Shown: positions 46,301 to 47,594, counted from the stretch's first letter. The stretch: 64,000 nucleotides of DNA from Candidatus Omnitrophota bacterium (GCA_041650805.1 JBAZKM010000003.1:160401-224400); one strand, 5' to 3'. Notes: generated by a model not told the origin, from the sequence alone. Translations and numbers: made by a program.

Positions 46301-46493
46301 GATAGACCTGCTCGAGATGCTGGCTGTGGCGATAGCGCTCTCTTCCGATAAAGAGCTCATGACCGACTCCGAGATAGAGAAGCGCCTCGGTTTCAGGCGC
46401 ATCAATAAGCGCATGATCGTCTACCTGCCCGAAGCACACCCCATAAACACCGAAGAATACCGCTTCCAGCTGGTTGCTCTCCAAAATGCATAA
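25209..46493 (+). CDS. Giant exported multidomain protein (7,094 residues)
   Basis: A single uninterrupted frame of 21.3 kb. I do not recognise it as one known protein. The N-terminus is a signal peptide with a likely cut after A34 (SLA/RE), so at least the first part is exported. Domains in order: radical SAM-like (CxxxCxxC at 341-348), deiminase-like (about 1180-1537), two membrane spans (about 1588-1638), GNAT (1656-1794), methyltransferase (1935-2154), winged-helix plus Fic-like (2222-2632), kinase-like (2678-2967), HD (2994-3312), zincin (3340-3664), 35 repeats of 31 residues (3953-5035), AT-rich module (about 5371-5811), Rossmann domain (5890-6069), arginase-like (6319-6574), C-terminal domain (6890-7094). 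Re-used linker cassettes and heptamer arrays mark the borders. Giant genes are known in Omnitrophota; this domain set and its role are not known to me. Confidence 0.9.
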   Translation: MFITLKQSNNIARRLVSVILIASFLFTNSDLSLAREIFSDRTTLSPASRFNPLAKIREKDDGTFDIVRDEEGRRDLKDGFKADAEFLYLSRLIGDALGDAVRMKLTYEGLRILIERDLRDTKTEFEHFDPARLYRRDDSYYLPYKSALTGGDLLLRYFVSSTGHKFPDAVKVADLGEGDFVWMETISADGIEASAPNAVLLKRPVDIIDPGEIKTGRDLVRIIDEVLRAPHPAEALQAACHSLAITGHAILAGYEEYLNDEGLGVKNAFSDMLRKVESGKLVWTKDDFGEFKKLVKKIPTIDDPNEDLFVDVLTDFTPDMIRLLANSGYDHSFNLQLTKGCGNQCLICGVSKARGAMHHIPFPIAAKLLRKVNRYQSKLMPYFDSDALHYRDSVVNATYADIVSFARRSGFTWVPTVTHGIGGAKAKGSGDIVREARNYLTISVHVYHHPVMEYVKSKLEGKMTDEALAKRRESIINMYADRFVYLIQGAIDSGKGFQIRLFRPNPDVEYMLQRHLYAYAAVKEIQAIQDEVWSRVKGRIPLDMDRTSDTHVVWIDDAARFLKDLGVPEDIIANTQKAYDDNIYNGASIVGDHYSLIAGPDGSVTMQVREGNNLRFRTVGEMFEGPASEGFGSFVQALKIISSFDYDNPKSSRNSYVSSAKMKDIGTDIEGLILRELRKEIARNPYSDEEVAEKVKEITVYRTMGDFYKLLFSFYLNQDEIRRLSHDPTEGGAALLYQRLKDVPFPVKMEFNIVMQDNELCVFSYSPMDAGRPGFEKDLYNSTRRFELPVRAFASRSEAAQRPPFPGHGPGSPHITQGPDEPAPLISRVDELWGDRPVRVRKIIAAILGDMRGPLTAISVRQAAGNILRDNLMNAKARQGAVDAITFRKWISRTGLISDLLAPADIGESDVAEIFLRHGLKFDRDLRRRLCGPFRDEISLIKKAMNALQEAYDPLLSDTSPDERSKQEFEEKYEFRAYEKGTSFVPVLGILWAVRDQDVVSISYRIANRIADDYRKARKAGRESIFPLIRNTRIRARLLERTAVDIPLAIHIFNDELDSRERGFFLGLIREYFGGEMVSAVSAVMSGRGMDDAVALAGRDRQFIIFSINFFLKSVFFYKSVDMGQLEKLIPDIPVNMGYEDILTAGIRERFSSIGPGTAWAETPEAGGLIGTFGRVNPETAFVPIGKFWPRDRIAYLTEDNSFALMRRRGGHAGYAGVAVDEEDRELLSEGGAVIPGTSTDGSRFVLIQRMIPVGERKVFAWKLKERGISAYSLPLGFITIERDGRRYRDYYPHLDCCLNVIARDFTEDGRVKILIDPLYYKSVKDDPEFRRLLREQGFLPDDVIIISEEDSGLNLANFAETISGDGRRILIFNAGAASTLSRIPLKAGSYEELPEPLYLLAQSGGLQRCASNLFPREEVPLPGAPSYKVDGTAFPPDVIEAIYRSFSDDGRFSRFLEAFRKCGIEIVQITANRYSDKTEALKTMLPYEAAIYVAPREGTEEVLNEILKGFEVILADLRSNWGGIIIDAGPDGENGIRERPPFPGHGPGTPHIAQGPDEPEDLLSPEPQAPGSKPITDAERLNKLDRKLSYIALGVSVPAFLAMLAGIMMGSDIGVAIVGVSSIIGSAALGTTALLRVKWILEPGERKETGGTTPVRVDITEERSERIEVTIERVPGEESEIHIVAKDPEGKEAGRATYMIRSEDAIQLLSIDVFESKKRRSGIGEQLMLRIKDEMVEAGRSEIFLFCLQSNAGAIRFYDKMGERLGMAMTKEDAIFHDQPPAAYKITYRITNDKRQKTNNGNPARNSGPDTITIKPVPPGTFPDLDARGTPQDRPGDQEKRRAQQQKLAVQLLQKEFARKEALVKYGIYTAAELAVVEGLYRRFAVGEDLSHFSPYEKVFIWQYMILMDMHSSSFRMLEEEVNRLAEDLEIDGLYVGFEWNDHMAPEDKVRTVENNISIRPGMRMLDIGCGKGSVIIELARRHAGVEFIGIDANPRNISNALTRLMEMGPEAPRNVRFHMLDCREPVADKAIPRRGIPYGEGAFDVISLMEGVFDEAHSSDSAERLLWREAIRVAGKDGGIVAFFGLAGKNKFEESLPEGVYAEMKDNTFFSIGGRNTRYYFPSWTREDEPSPYRREKTEFCVWRLALRHGEELPGHQVTMSPVASGLQTETAPGPSQPVQQDLPFETEGTPPPASDPSSGRRTQGNFGPGAMNVDEPLGRTSPLSEHAQETLFTARLHFSGEGFTAEDLLGKVASSGTGRILSDLDELERNGYIEAVGSGKTPGFRLTAEATFALITMEYNLSPIYIGELGRRGVDLPADIDNPDELASHIIEFTKGDARIDAKTTLHMILDLTNLLEWEYVYLQALEMKKAGKNWALIDTVGLEEALDKLRPLVSRRLLEVQDLEVGWIGHGLEAARTPPETDDFQKAASLVNRYVTGGLAAGEEELKEIHSVVSEHLKVFSAGRSRNVRRGEYRAYEDAYRDLTYFPLAEKVPDAMAAVFRLIKVPEFMGLHPVEQAAITFYLIHNIQPFDNGNTRTASLFMDCLLMKNNYPPFVISEYNERRFHEVIKFMRRPEPERFNEGSMTQSEFVNDPMKLLGSPDALAKIRRYAREFTAFLAEETARELVLQPPSPGSQTQGSPGHQVTRSPVRGDEGRLAEEAASASGTPDLSGYEPRWVTGVKEVGSDPAGPYEIFIDHGRNYGNYTDVNEALYNGKRYMAKWVSGHGEREGLIASQARVLNYLKDVLSDADLARISMPEYIQLEDGTRMLLFEKFTAGSTMNDIMESGFLALSNKRASLLRAVREIACAVKALHDVNVYHGDITLKNVWVFEDGRIKLFDFDFATMGTAGLRQRGLNLWFVSPERLERAFGKKEATIDKKAAVTDEVCSIGVIMTAVLTGELLFNHVVTGEKAGRKRPMRYDPRTALNAVGVPGRIVEVAVRALADSKDRFQTVDELIRALDGSETPSEPIGKTSPDAGKETFPKDPEPVSGTPETAALRDAIEAAIPQGIGFYKKRNPGQPDETTRRKIDEQNSLAEPLLTRTIERLRAHYPDIAEMLADLYPRVLPYYIAGMDVNYIQHHATVIDFASEIAVGERLDEKESAILILAALFHDSGNGLTTLSKVTATAVHNMPVTTPGERAAREGVIEQAVAFRKEHMEIGAGIVREIIEPYRARAPDILPGEDVSEIERLVLHHDDLKIPLWQENVDTTWLTAKDDRSLQFLMEADALWMLTPLGIRSDIDKSEGEPLSPSAQASFNVGLFRKWKELYDRAFDAETVNGYGFRDGTLLRSHAAYLIYQRLIEEAANDPENVPGRRTTPGNLGPGAMNIDEPFEARGPGPAPKTADRRPADTDFVEKVLDTQISMHGLQRLFDEGLLDKRIALAWYRALVSKGGLTDKELSDEIDGEMDYMPPDELYGALKDRGLNPKNRIVAIEADRVLKGYFDHLRREHGIVLPYGYLSIEDNVVFMPKRKLKRYYDAPKAVTDSFLHKVIISNEFKGKELLTYLIHEGLHLNAVGFYLQGVGGMRGSHLNEGMAEYLTRDAMEFMGVDGGSGLWRKTTAEWKVKAVRIVESMIRYMGERSTLIRAFFNGGIDTLPIIPMTLAKAVIKEKTQVYYDGNKMPFSAARRVIREKTPKDIPDDEIYILAEHDRNGYMLISRYTAAEGNEKGPGLQIVLSSIGVIPEDAPALLSVEAVTGYRALDMSDSMSLLEFFTALERATRTASESDLFFAAGKWESLKASVTAPTLSRVVLEITPYIERGLSLAMERCKAAKREKDDHLSAEAEFDDTADMDEDELAEHFAEKALNGEMPKGLENIFEPQDDDEGGSASDVTVRTASYWRTTPGNLGPGAMNIDEPFGSHKDGPLSIEEAVKRIEALLEDAPRQRSISTKEAVTNVLMSIARDGEFVFNRKQANRVASVRRFGDKLPLLKFLVTYKIKTEDGDRYVFNGGHVAIISPSSRTNQDAERLIVALKDMGITEGAHLAIITASSRSEDEIKKIVPFLRAHGITANSHIASILKSSRDEAEIGGLVSFLGDLGITEPAHITRILTTSRGRKEIEGMVTMLKGLGIVKGAHISYIVQTSRTEAEVKNLIDFLDGLGIRGGFAVASIVHSAREKDDISAIIETLRAAGITEDAHIAMILMSKRTGDEIAGILAKLKKHKIADGVSCSIILRSSRKEEDIEGIVKALKKCGMKSIHIALVISASRTKDQIEKAIRSLALYEIKNPSHIASILACSRSNKEIRMLVSMLVACGITDGAHIALIASTKRSTSEVRRLTGHLRRSGITHPFHIAAIIQSSRPEQGIMSLIEMLKASGITGGASIAMISGSSRSEAEISSVVSSVRSLGIVNSCNIATVVASSRKEEDIERLIRSFRRAGFEEPAHISLMIHSSRTEGEIAEIIAGLDAINISEHSAVARIIHSSRSKAEIEDLVKLLVENNIEKDGHIARIIGSSRPKVEVRSIIKTLKALGIVKPFDMAFIIQGKRSEDDIKEIISMLRKHGINKGFHIAVAIHCSRPKEGIERLLKTLAGQGITGGLDTALVIRSTRDEKEIPDIIETLKAAGIRKSFYLAEVLASSRTKSEIREIVRTLKALGITDAGSIAIVLKGSRSKKAINEMVPVLKAAGFSDERDLAHILLSGRTLAEINVTVSRLKACGIIKSSHIAHLLRTDRPIEEMERIIASLRDSGIRDASAMTRILMGGRSASEIKGLISELCSVSITTPKNIAVIARSDRSTKEMKELVGILNAAGIRDETAVTRIIACDRSNNEIRSVIPALRSLGITKEFHMAMVISTSRTVEDIKKVVEAARSSGINESFHLALVAGSSRRLSDIEGLFRSLEAEGITDQYHKACVVHSERTNAEISSGIALLKSIGVKAPAKIARLLSTSHSDEEFRSTVTLLEGVGITDINRIISILELRRPPAEVGDAFELLRQAGITDNTMSFPIIKRRSAEEIEGIVSLLKYKGIVNTGEIAIVLRSKRSREEIEITLKMLQRFGISESVPRALIIKSRHTAREIEDLIPALRQAGITRSAQIAGILYGEGSKEEIEEKITQKTLPEKEKAAPAPAEVMAQDMAEEMSAQEETMVAPEPVGVSKGKRVMPTLYKTLQSVGLLPKDAARLPADIEKRYSALSITDSMLFLKFFTIMKRVIAQYADGREEAPDEDVFVVASEAWRNIGAIKAGSDVHAIAQSIKGPAEDALAAAMRAIEKAREETARKNLMEERATEEEDEDVLAEQFAESALRGEVPEDLEEALEEVRGELTEQSSAEVLPEPDSELSMEESDAPSAGRTTPGNLGPGAMNIDEPFEAQGPQPTAQSPELPVPDSGLQARPFADVTVTPVVGEAAGVTLRGLYSIPAIPDETTAQPFFSVIMHERYYKEFTEKVVDFLRALEESMNTPKETREEKSKVLQKKYSLHDAMTKSLHKWAEYTLQNTNADGPLYAPGKGFSLYAIILACNTISDFYPQFTHIKPEEWLCYEIASYGKLPLNEKNRNILIKANGYLERVLADEDRTNQICRDLYGEDYRVINLVLKWLGNIAEITAHPAERNKARNFLTYFIKQLLRENRDILEAFASFVFDRFEKAKKQRSGSEENHGIKIAIVLTGAEHLGQWLRIKSKLLGKEIAFQDLSLTLSMFMHLEYINDAGDSGSYILGQSSKESLKQSLHEIGITPSDTRHLILVDTGFEGSINKYIVYPLKEMGVSEELLLLFRKDERSVNTYGFNQEQGWEGSEKRLRKLAHIIDDGFEASTLSPTQFSDITDKKLASTQRPWFCELIKREIELFAYTTSEGLSATQPDIAEDDLVGAAPLTARPFALFPAAGATAEVSTTPAGGVPQSDVSQTVQQIAPETFSGPIGKASPDAGEDTFPKDSEAVSVANEEQEGLIQLYRRLYPVVFEFADQAGIVTGDKVVVIGTHVDWQCGIACALKGADVISIGLESDEDEREFKAADEVRESIEKNGGQYRIMRPYDYLKVPVPESSIKIIVAQNVIDDPEANSPAIVRKMLRDVQDGGYIAVSFLCDEQIWYTNIKRQAERLGFILQESVFADFTGMSGTSYIFRVIKNAPGLTAQSSQPTAQSPVLQAQGSPVTSHQSPVQERGQTPSALSSASAETLEAKSGISKVMLWRRDSTGEGGVVEAADDEIRETAQEIAAGKYKFTYLITGNILSLGIVEDDKKTHHDKVKKPNIEDRPLKGDKMDGQFLILPWEIERRTYAEWREQYIRFARFLIEQGILASEPLQVALKASGVIPKIFEPDPMPETLGELANMSLSNEIAPSSQLPTPNSILQAPSPNLTLQAQESTVHGPRSTKGAPVVVEDKEYGVTLLDDYYTYLPRETYGLSLLGTKVGISNTRYAVVRLKDTTINVATHHSAGYIFPVMAAKDGLINGDEVLLHIDFARHPDDADLILSPPPLGNDIGEHLAFLGPYKDKGFLGPENYLTALKKAFPDLVPVFLKDEDDGHYSWGGIEWAYQGSVIDFLAQIQDKTGGARFPWLARGKIASIDLDIFRCLKDDTTKTEQLLDAIADVAAPAKLIMIFTSPGYLDKEFAITLAERLVEKIARNLQDLAGNDRDVSVNGEGRGQGSQVLVKDIQKRGQTPSTEEHLTRLDNVYFGAFPYNGDTSYVKNEESHVRVPRSRPGRGDMLVDVNSATIFEYGLIESKIKTSPLKVMVSDETDGKVANCHQGEAILIKTENANDVLGTLFLEECDAIGGRTVIKGEPYLFLYHKNDSFRNKSFSTFVQWLLKMSDSVQDLECCISMRRGLDERCAAEYENFQETIADLSSLYPGVRVHAVRSRQEPGLFGSMVVSKYGVTCRTAKYTGRTRRDDATADWANAEVAMVPFAVGSSPKTQEPVFGAHDAQTPNSQPPTPNLTLQAPNSKLQANWPVRLVDTIKIRAMEAKEEGQKLIVGVGTSWIPGYAEQGEEHNGLNPILSELRNLRALDNIVFVDAPDNELAQELIKKADGSKTDYKNVIVLADNKFVSGELKASTEIEKAALDGFRSLANGSAFLAGVDTANFTTVSYRPQIDLLEMLAVAIALSSDKELMTDSEIEKRLGFRRINKRMIVYLPEAHPINTEEYRFQLVALQNA
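26136..27068 (+). other. Radical SAM-like domain (residues about 310-620)
   Basis: KGCGNQCLICG gives a canonical CxxxCxxC iron-sulphur motif with cysteines at 341, 345 and 348, as in radical S-adenosylmethionine enzymes. It is followed by alternating strands and helices (DSDALHYRDSV, WVPTVTHGIGG, LTISVHVYHH) consistent with a barrel. An oxygen-sensitive cluster is unusual in an exported protein. Confidence 0.65.
27612..27674 (+). repeat. Linker cassette A, copy 1
   Basis: This encodes PPFPGHGPG...QGPDEP at residues 802-822, after the radical SAM part. The DNA is nearly the same as copy 2 at 29826-29888, differing at a few mostly silent sites. Confidence 0.9.
28746..29819 (+). other. Deiminase/amidinotransferase-like domain (residues about 1180-1537)
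   Basis: The order of motifs matches the guanidino-group modifying enzyme superfamily (arginine deiminase, DDAH, amidinotransferase). WPRD is at 1189-1192, EGG at 1230-1232, HLD at 1294-1296 and a late GGLQRC with C1410 as the candidate nucleophile. The length of about 360 residues also fits. This is motif-level evidence only. Confidence 0.5.
29826..29888 (+). repeat. Linker cassette A, copy 2
   Basis: Second copy of the PPFPGHGPG...QGPDEP cassette, residues 1540-1560, placed between the deiminase-like domain and the membrane spans. Confidence 0.9.
29903..29935. repeat. Heptamer-like array in giant gene (CCCCAAG/CTCCAAG)
   Basis: Units CCCCGAG, CCCCAAG, CTCCCGG and CTCCAAG run at a 7-bp period directly behind linker cassette A copy 2. 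They are read in frame as a Pro/Ser-rich spacer. Confidence 0.7.
29970..30122 (+). other. Two predicted membrane spans (residues about 1588-1638)
   Basis: Two hydrophobic stretches of about 22 residues (starting LSYIALGVSVPAFLAM and IGVAIVGVSSIIGSAAL) are separated by the short loop MMGSDI. They form a tight hairpin that would put the preceding and following parts of the protein on the same side of the membrane. Confidence 0.7.
30174..30590 (+). other. GNAT acetyltransferase domain (residues 1656-1794)
   Basis: The acetyl-CoA motif A is visible as RRSGIGEQLMLRIKDEM near residue 1720, followed by the strand IFLFCLQSN and then AGAIRFYDKMG, the usual GNAT ending. The substrate is unknown. Confidence 0.8.
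31011..31670 (+). other. Class I methyltransferase domain (residues 1935-2154)
   Basis: Motif I is LDIGCG at 1967-1972, followed by the acidic strand end FIGIDANPRN and a motif IV-like FDVISLMEGV. A helical segment stands before it. The substrate is not predictable. Confidence 0.85.
31676..31703. repeat. Octamer array in giant gene (GGTCACCA)
   Basis: Units of about 8 bp (GGGTCACC, AGGTCACA, ATGTCACC) are read in frame as GHQVTMSP between the methyltransferase and the next linker. Confidence 0.75.
31818..31868 (+). repeat. Linker cassette B, copy 1 (diverged)
   Basis: Encodes RTQGNFGPGAMNVDEPL from residue 2204. It is the most diverged of four copies; the other three read RTTPGNLGPGAMNIDEPF. 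Confidence 0.85.
31872..33104 (+). other. Winged-helix plus Fic-like domain (residues 2222-2632)
   Basis: A winged-helix-like start (about 2223-2290) is followed by a Fic fold with the core IQPFDNGNTRTASLF. Compared with the active-site motif HPFxDGNGR, the catalytic His is Q2532, and the D and second G are also changed. Classical AMP transfer would need that His, so the domain is probably inactive or does different chemistry. Confidence 0.7.
33108..33167. repeat. Heptamer/octamer arrays in giant gene
   Basis: CTCCAAG-type heptamers run into GGTCACCA octamers (four units). They are read in frame as a Pro/Gln/Ser spacer, including GHQVTRSP, between the Fic-like and kinase-like domains. Confidence 0.8.
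33240..34109 (+). other. Protein kinase-like domain (residues 2678-2967)
   Basis: Motifs in order: K2724 (RYMAKWV), catalytic loop YHGDITLKN with D2825, DFD instead of DFG at D2843, SPE in place of APE, and the ECS-like helix VCSIGVIMTAVLTGELLF. The catalytic Lys, Asp and metal Asp are kept, so activity is possible. The glycine loop is hard to see. Confidence 0.75.
34125..34190 (+). repeat. Linker cassette C, copy 1
   Basis: Encodes PIGK...SPDAG...TFPKD at residues 2973-2994, right after the kinase-like domain. Copy 2 is at 42786-42851, 8.6 kb downstream, with very similar DNA. Confidence 0.85.
34188..35144 (+). other. HD-type phosphohydrolase domain (residues 2994-3312)
   Basis: A helical domain with candidate metal ligands H3084/H3085, then LFHDSGNG with H3116-D3117, KEHMEIGA, and LHHDD at 3198-3201. 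This is the spacing of HD domains that cut phosphate esters. The substrate is unknown. Confidence 0.75.
35166..35219 (+). repeat. Linker cassette B, copy 2
   Basis: Encodes RTTPGNLGPGAMNIDEPF from residue 3320, between the HD and zincin parts. The DNA is almost identical to copies 3 and 4. Confidence 0.92.
35226..36200 (+). other. Zincin-type metallopeptidase domain (residues 3340-3664)
   Basis: The zinc motif HEGLH is at 3513-3517, followed 20 residues later by HLNEGMAEY, where E3538 is a good third ligand (gluzincin type). Long helices surround it. The family is not recognised beyond this motif. Confidence 0.7.
36237..36686 (+). repeat. Duplicated helical domain, copy 1 (residues 3677-3826)
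   Basis: A helical segment with ALDMSDSMSLLEFFT and the acidic end DEDELAEHFAEKALNGEMP. Copy 2 at residues 5108-5264 shares these blocks. The two copies flank the 31-residue repeat array. Confidence 0.8.
36744..36797 (+). repeat. Linker cassette B, copy 3
   Basis: Encodes RTTPGNLGPGAMNIDEPF at residues 3846-3863, just after duplicated domain copy 1 and before the repeat array. Confidence 0.92.
37065..40313 (+). repeat. 35 tandem 31-residue repeats (alpha-solenoid-like)
   Basis: Residues 3953-5035 divide into 35 units: 33 of 31 residues and two of 30, together exactly 1,083 residues. A degenerate 36th unit follows. Consensus: Hx at positions 5-6 (HI), A7, I9, S13-R14, E18-I19, two hydrophobics at 22-23, L26, G30-I31. 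Each unit predicts two helices with an SSR turn between. The units are well diverged in DNA, so the array is old and kept by selection. One Arg per unit in the same place suggests a repeated contact, for example with a nucleic acid or another polyanion. The pattern recalls mTERF or TALE-type repeats, but the length differs. Confidence 0.92.
40530..41000 (+). repeat. Duplicated helical domain, copy 2 (residues 5108-5264)
   Basis: Second copy with ALSITDSMLFLKFFT and DEDVLAEQFAESALRGEVP, matching copy 1 at 36237-36686. It lies directly behind the repeat array and, like copy 1, is followed by linker cassette B. Confidence 0.8.
41094..41147 (+). repeat. Linker cassette B, copy 4
   Basis: Encodes RTTPGNLGPGAMNIDEPF at residues 5296-5313. 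The DNA, including the following GAAGCCC-rich stretch, is nearly the same as copy 2. Confidence 0.92.
41150..41217. repeat. Heptamer arrays in giant gene (CAGCCCA, then CTCCAAG type)
   Basis: CAGGGCC/CACAGCC/CACGGCC-type units at a 7-bp period are read in frame as QPTAQSP. A Pro/Ser-rich stretch follows, ahead of the AT-rich module. Confidence 0.8.
41319..42641 (+). other. AT-rich module of unknown function (residues about 5371-5811)
   Basis: Base composition and codon use change sharply here: TTA, AAT, AAA and ATA codons dominate, unlike the GC-rich codons on both sides. The protein part is mostly helical, then has TGAEHLGQWLRIKSKLLGKEI and an LVDTGFEGSI strand-turn somewhat like HAD-type proteins of polysaccharide loci. 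No firm family call. This looks like acquired DNA joined in frame. Confidence 0.7.
42786..42851 (+). repeat. Linker cassette C, copy 2
   Basis: Encodes PIGK...SPDAG...TFPKD from residue 5860, between the AT-rich module and the second Rossmann domain. It is close in DNA to copy 1 at 34125-34190. Confidence 0.85.
42876..43415 (+). other. Second methyltransferase-like Rossmann domain (residues 5890-6069)
   Basis: VVVIGTHVDWQCGIACALKGADVISIGLE resembles motifs I and II of class I methyltransferases in degenerate form (the glycine-rich loop is changed). Later IIVAQNVIDD and GGYIAVSFL sit where motifs IV and VI are expected. It may not bind SAM. Confidence 0.6.
43418..43516. repeat. Composite heptamer arrays in giant gene
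   Basis: AGCTCAC/CAGCCCA units, CTCCAAG-type units and four GTCACCA units stand one after another, all at a 7-bp period. They are read in frame as a spacer including QPTAQSP and VTSHQSP. Confidence 0.88.
43517..43533. repeat. Short palindrome AAGGGGTC-A-GACCCCTT
   Basis: Eight-base perfect arms with one central base, at the end of the composite heptamer array. It encodes RGQTPS together with flanking bases. A related, less perfect copy is at 45001-45019 and also encodes RGQTPS. Confidence 0.85.
44051..44151. repeat. Composite heptamer arrays in giant gene (AACTCCC, CCAAGCT, GGTCCAC)
   Basis: AACTCCC units, then CCAAGCC/CCGAGCC/CCAACTT-type units, then three to four perfect GGTCCAC units. 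They are read in frame; the last part gives STVHGPRST, the same peptide as in HisF and the manC-like protein. Confidence 0.9.
44163..44930 (+). other. Arginase-fold-like domain, UPF0489 type (residues 6319-6574)
   Basis: Metal-site-like motifs HIDFARHPD (H6399, D6401, H6405, D6407) and SIDLDIF (D6508, D6510), followed by FTSPGYLD, resemble the UPF0489/peptide-arginase branch of the arginase fold. The call rests on motifs only. Confidence 0.5.
45001..45019. repeat. Imperfect GGTCAGACC palindrome, second copy
   Basis: Related to 43517-43533 and again encoding RGQTPS, in the spacer after the arginase-like domain. Confidence 0.7.
45805..45872. repeat. Heptamer arrays in giant gene (AACTCCC, CCAAGCT)
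   Basis: AACTCCC-type units and then CCAAGCT/CCAAACT units run at a 7-bp period just before the C-terminal domain. They are read in frame as a Pro/Asn/Gln-rich spacer. Confidence 0.88.
45876..46490 (+). other. C-terminal domain of giant protein (residues 6890-7094)
   Basis: A compact alpha/beta segment beginning WPVRLVDTIKIRAMEAKEEG with strands KLIVGVGTSWIPG, NIVFVDAP and NVIVLADN. It ends the protein after a heptamer-encoded spacer. No family is recognised. Confidence 0.55.
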
Positions 46494-46501
46494 AAAAGCG
46501 T

Positions 46502-46648
46502 AAATTTTTACGGGTCCTGCCGCTCCCTCGCCTTTTGTTTCTATAGGGCATTCAACGCTCTCGAGGCGTACCAATGACCGATCGTGGATCCCAGGCGCCG
46601 TAGTGCCCTATACTCCAAAAGGCTCGGTCGCGTCACCCGTAAAAATTT
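46502..46648. other. Long imperfect hairpin after the giant gene
   Basis: Nested inverted repeats pair 46502-46515 with 46635-46648 (ATTTTTACGGGT type), 46530-46537 with 46616-46623, and 46542-46550 with 46604-46612. Together they predict one hairpin of about 147 nt starting 8 bp after the stop codon. No T run follows it. Confidence 0.8.
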
Positions 46649-46702
46649 TACCTAGTTCATATAGTAAAAAATTTTTCGTCTCTCATCGAAGGGGCCCCCG
46701 AT

Positions 46703-46964
46703 GGTGGGGTATCGACCGGGACCTGAATCCAAATTTTGACAGGGCAAAATTTGGATATCGTATCATCAGACGAATATCCAGAATTTGCCATGACAAATTC
46801 TGGATGAAAATCGCGAGCGGGCACGGATCCCGCCAAACACCTTTAAAAGAGCGTCTATTGACATAACAGGGCTACCCGACTCGTTTGGCGGGAGAGCGAG
46901 CGATTTTCCGGAGTCACATTTTCCTCGCCGGGGAAAATGTGACGTTCCCGGGAGATACCCCACC
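46703..46964. other. Four-armed inverted-repeat element
   Basis: An 11-bp outer stem (46703-46713 with 46954-46964) encloses four hairpins. Three have 12-bp perfect stems: 46727-46738/46745-46756, 46776-46787/46794-46805 and 46913-46924/46932-46943. One is longer and interrupted (46806-46814/46900-46908 and 46828-46838/46883-46893). I see no protein gene or known RNA family in it. Confidence 0.85.
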
Positions 46965-47013
46965 GGAGAGGGGACACGTGGAAAAGACGAAAAATTTGAC
47001 CTTAAAATTTTAC

Positions 47014-47042
47014 TTGACATATATATACTATTATTGTATATA
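47014..47042 (+). promoter_or_regulatory. Promoter of the rimP-nusA-infB operon
   Basis: TTGACA at 47014-47019 and TATATA at 47037-47042, with 17-bp spacing. An overlapping TATAGT lies 4 bp further on. The predicted start near 47050 is followed at once by the attenuator-like hairpin. Confidence 0.75.
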
Positions 47043-47072
47043 TAGTACATACTTTTCTTAAAGGAGGAAAAG

Positions 47073-47106
47073 TGGGTTTAAGCATTGTTTAGACCCATTT
47101 TTTTTT
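47073..47106 (+). terminator. Attenuator-like terminator before rimP
   Basis: An 11-bp stem (47073-47083 with 47087-47097, two G-U pairs, loop ATT) is followed by nine T. It lies between the promoter and rimP, so full-length mRNA requires read-through. A leader ORF GTG-to-TAG (47072-47092, MGLSIV) with an AAAGGAGG site directly before it overlaps the stem. Confidence 0.75.
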
Positions 47107-47128
47107 GCCCCAAAATCGGAGCCTACAA

Positions 47129-47581
47129 ATGGATGTAATAGATAGAGTTAAGGAGTTGATAGCTAAGTATTTAGAAGAAAACGCCATCGAACTCGTGGAG
47201 ATAACTTACAGGCGCGAACAGCCGGGGATGGTGCTGCGGCTGCTCGTTGATAAAGAGGGAGGTATCACCATCGCCGAGTGCGAGGAGCTGAATAATCACC
47301 TCAGCGAGGCCCTAGATAAAGAGGATATCATAAGCGACCGCTACCTGCTTGAGGTCTCATCGCCCGGGCTCGACAGGCCTATGAAGACGGACAGGGACTT
47401 CGAGCGCGCCATGGGTAAGGTGCTTGATATAACCACTTATGAGCGTATAGACGATAGGAAGACACATGAGGGGAAGCTCGTAGGCATGGACAGGGAGAAC
47501 GTTGTAATAGAGTCGAACGGCCTGAGCACGGTCATACCCAGGGCGAAGATCGCCCGCGCGGTGCTTAAGGTAGAGATCTAA
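47129..47581 (+). CDS. rimP: Ribosome maturation factor RimP
   Basis: RimP assists 30S subunit assembly. The 150-residue protein begins DVIDRVKELIAKYLEENAIELVEITYRRE and contains the typical DKEGGITIAECEELNNHLSEALD and LEVSSPGLDRPM segments. The ATG at 47129 is preferred over a TTG at 47105, which would lie in the T run of the attenuator; a GGAG motif precedes the ATG. It leads the usual rimP-nusA-infB order. Confidence 0.95.
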   Translation: MDVIDRVKELIAKYLEENAIELVEITYRREQPGMVLRLLVDKEGGITIAECEELNNHLSEALDKEDIISDRYLLEVSSPGLDRPMKTDRDFERAMGKVLDITTYERIDDRKTHEGKLVGMDRENVVIESNGLSTVIPRAKIARAVLKVEI

Positions 47582-47594
47582 CGAGAGGTCAATC

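Noticed and set aside
25209..46493. The giant gene as an assembly chimera of several genes
   Set aside because: No stop, frameshift or internal promoter plus ribosome-binding-site pattern is seen at the domain joints, and linkers recur across its whole length. Long reads would settle it.
46603..46866. Open frame of 87 codons in the intergenic region, and a minus-strand frame of 94 codons over the same palindromes
   Set aside because: Both are translations of the inverted repeats, without a ribosome binding site or recognisable domain.
46703..46964. tRNA, tmRNA, RNase P RNA or SRP RNA
   Set aside because: None of the conserved sequence blocks of these RNAs is present despite the multi-armed shape.
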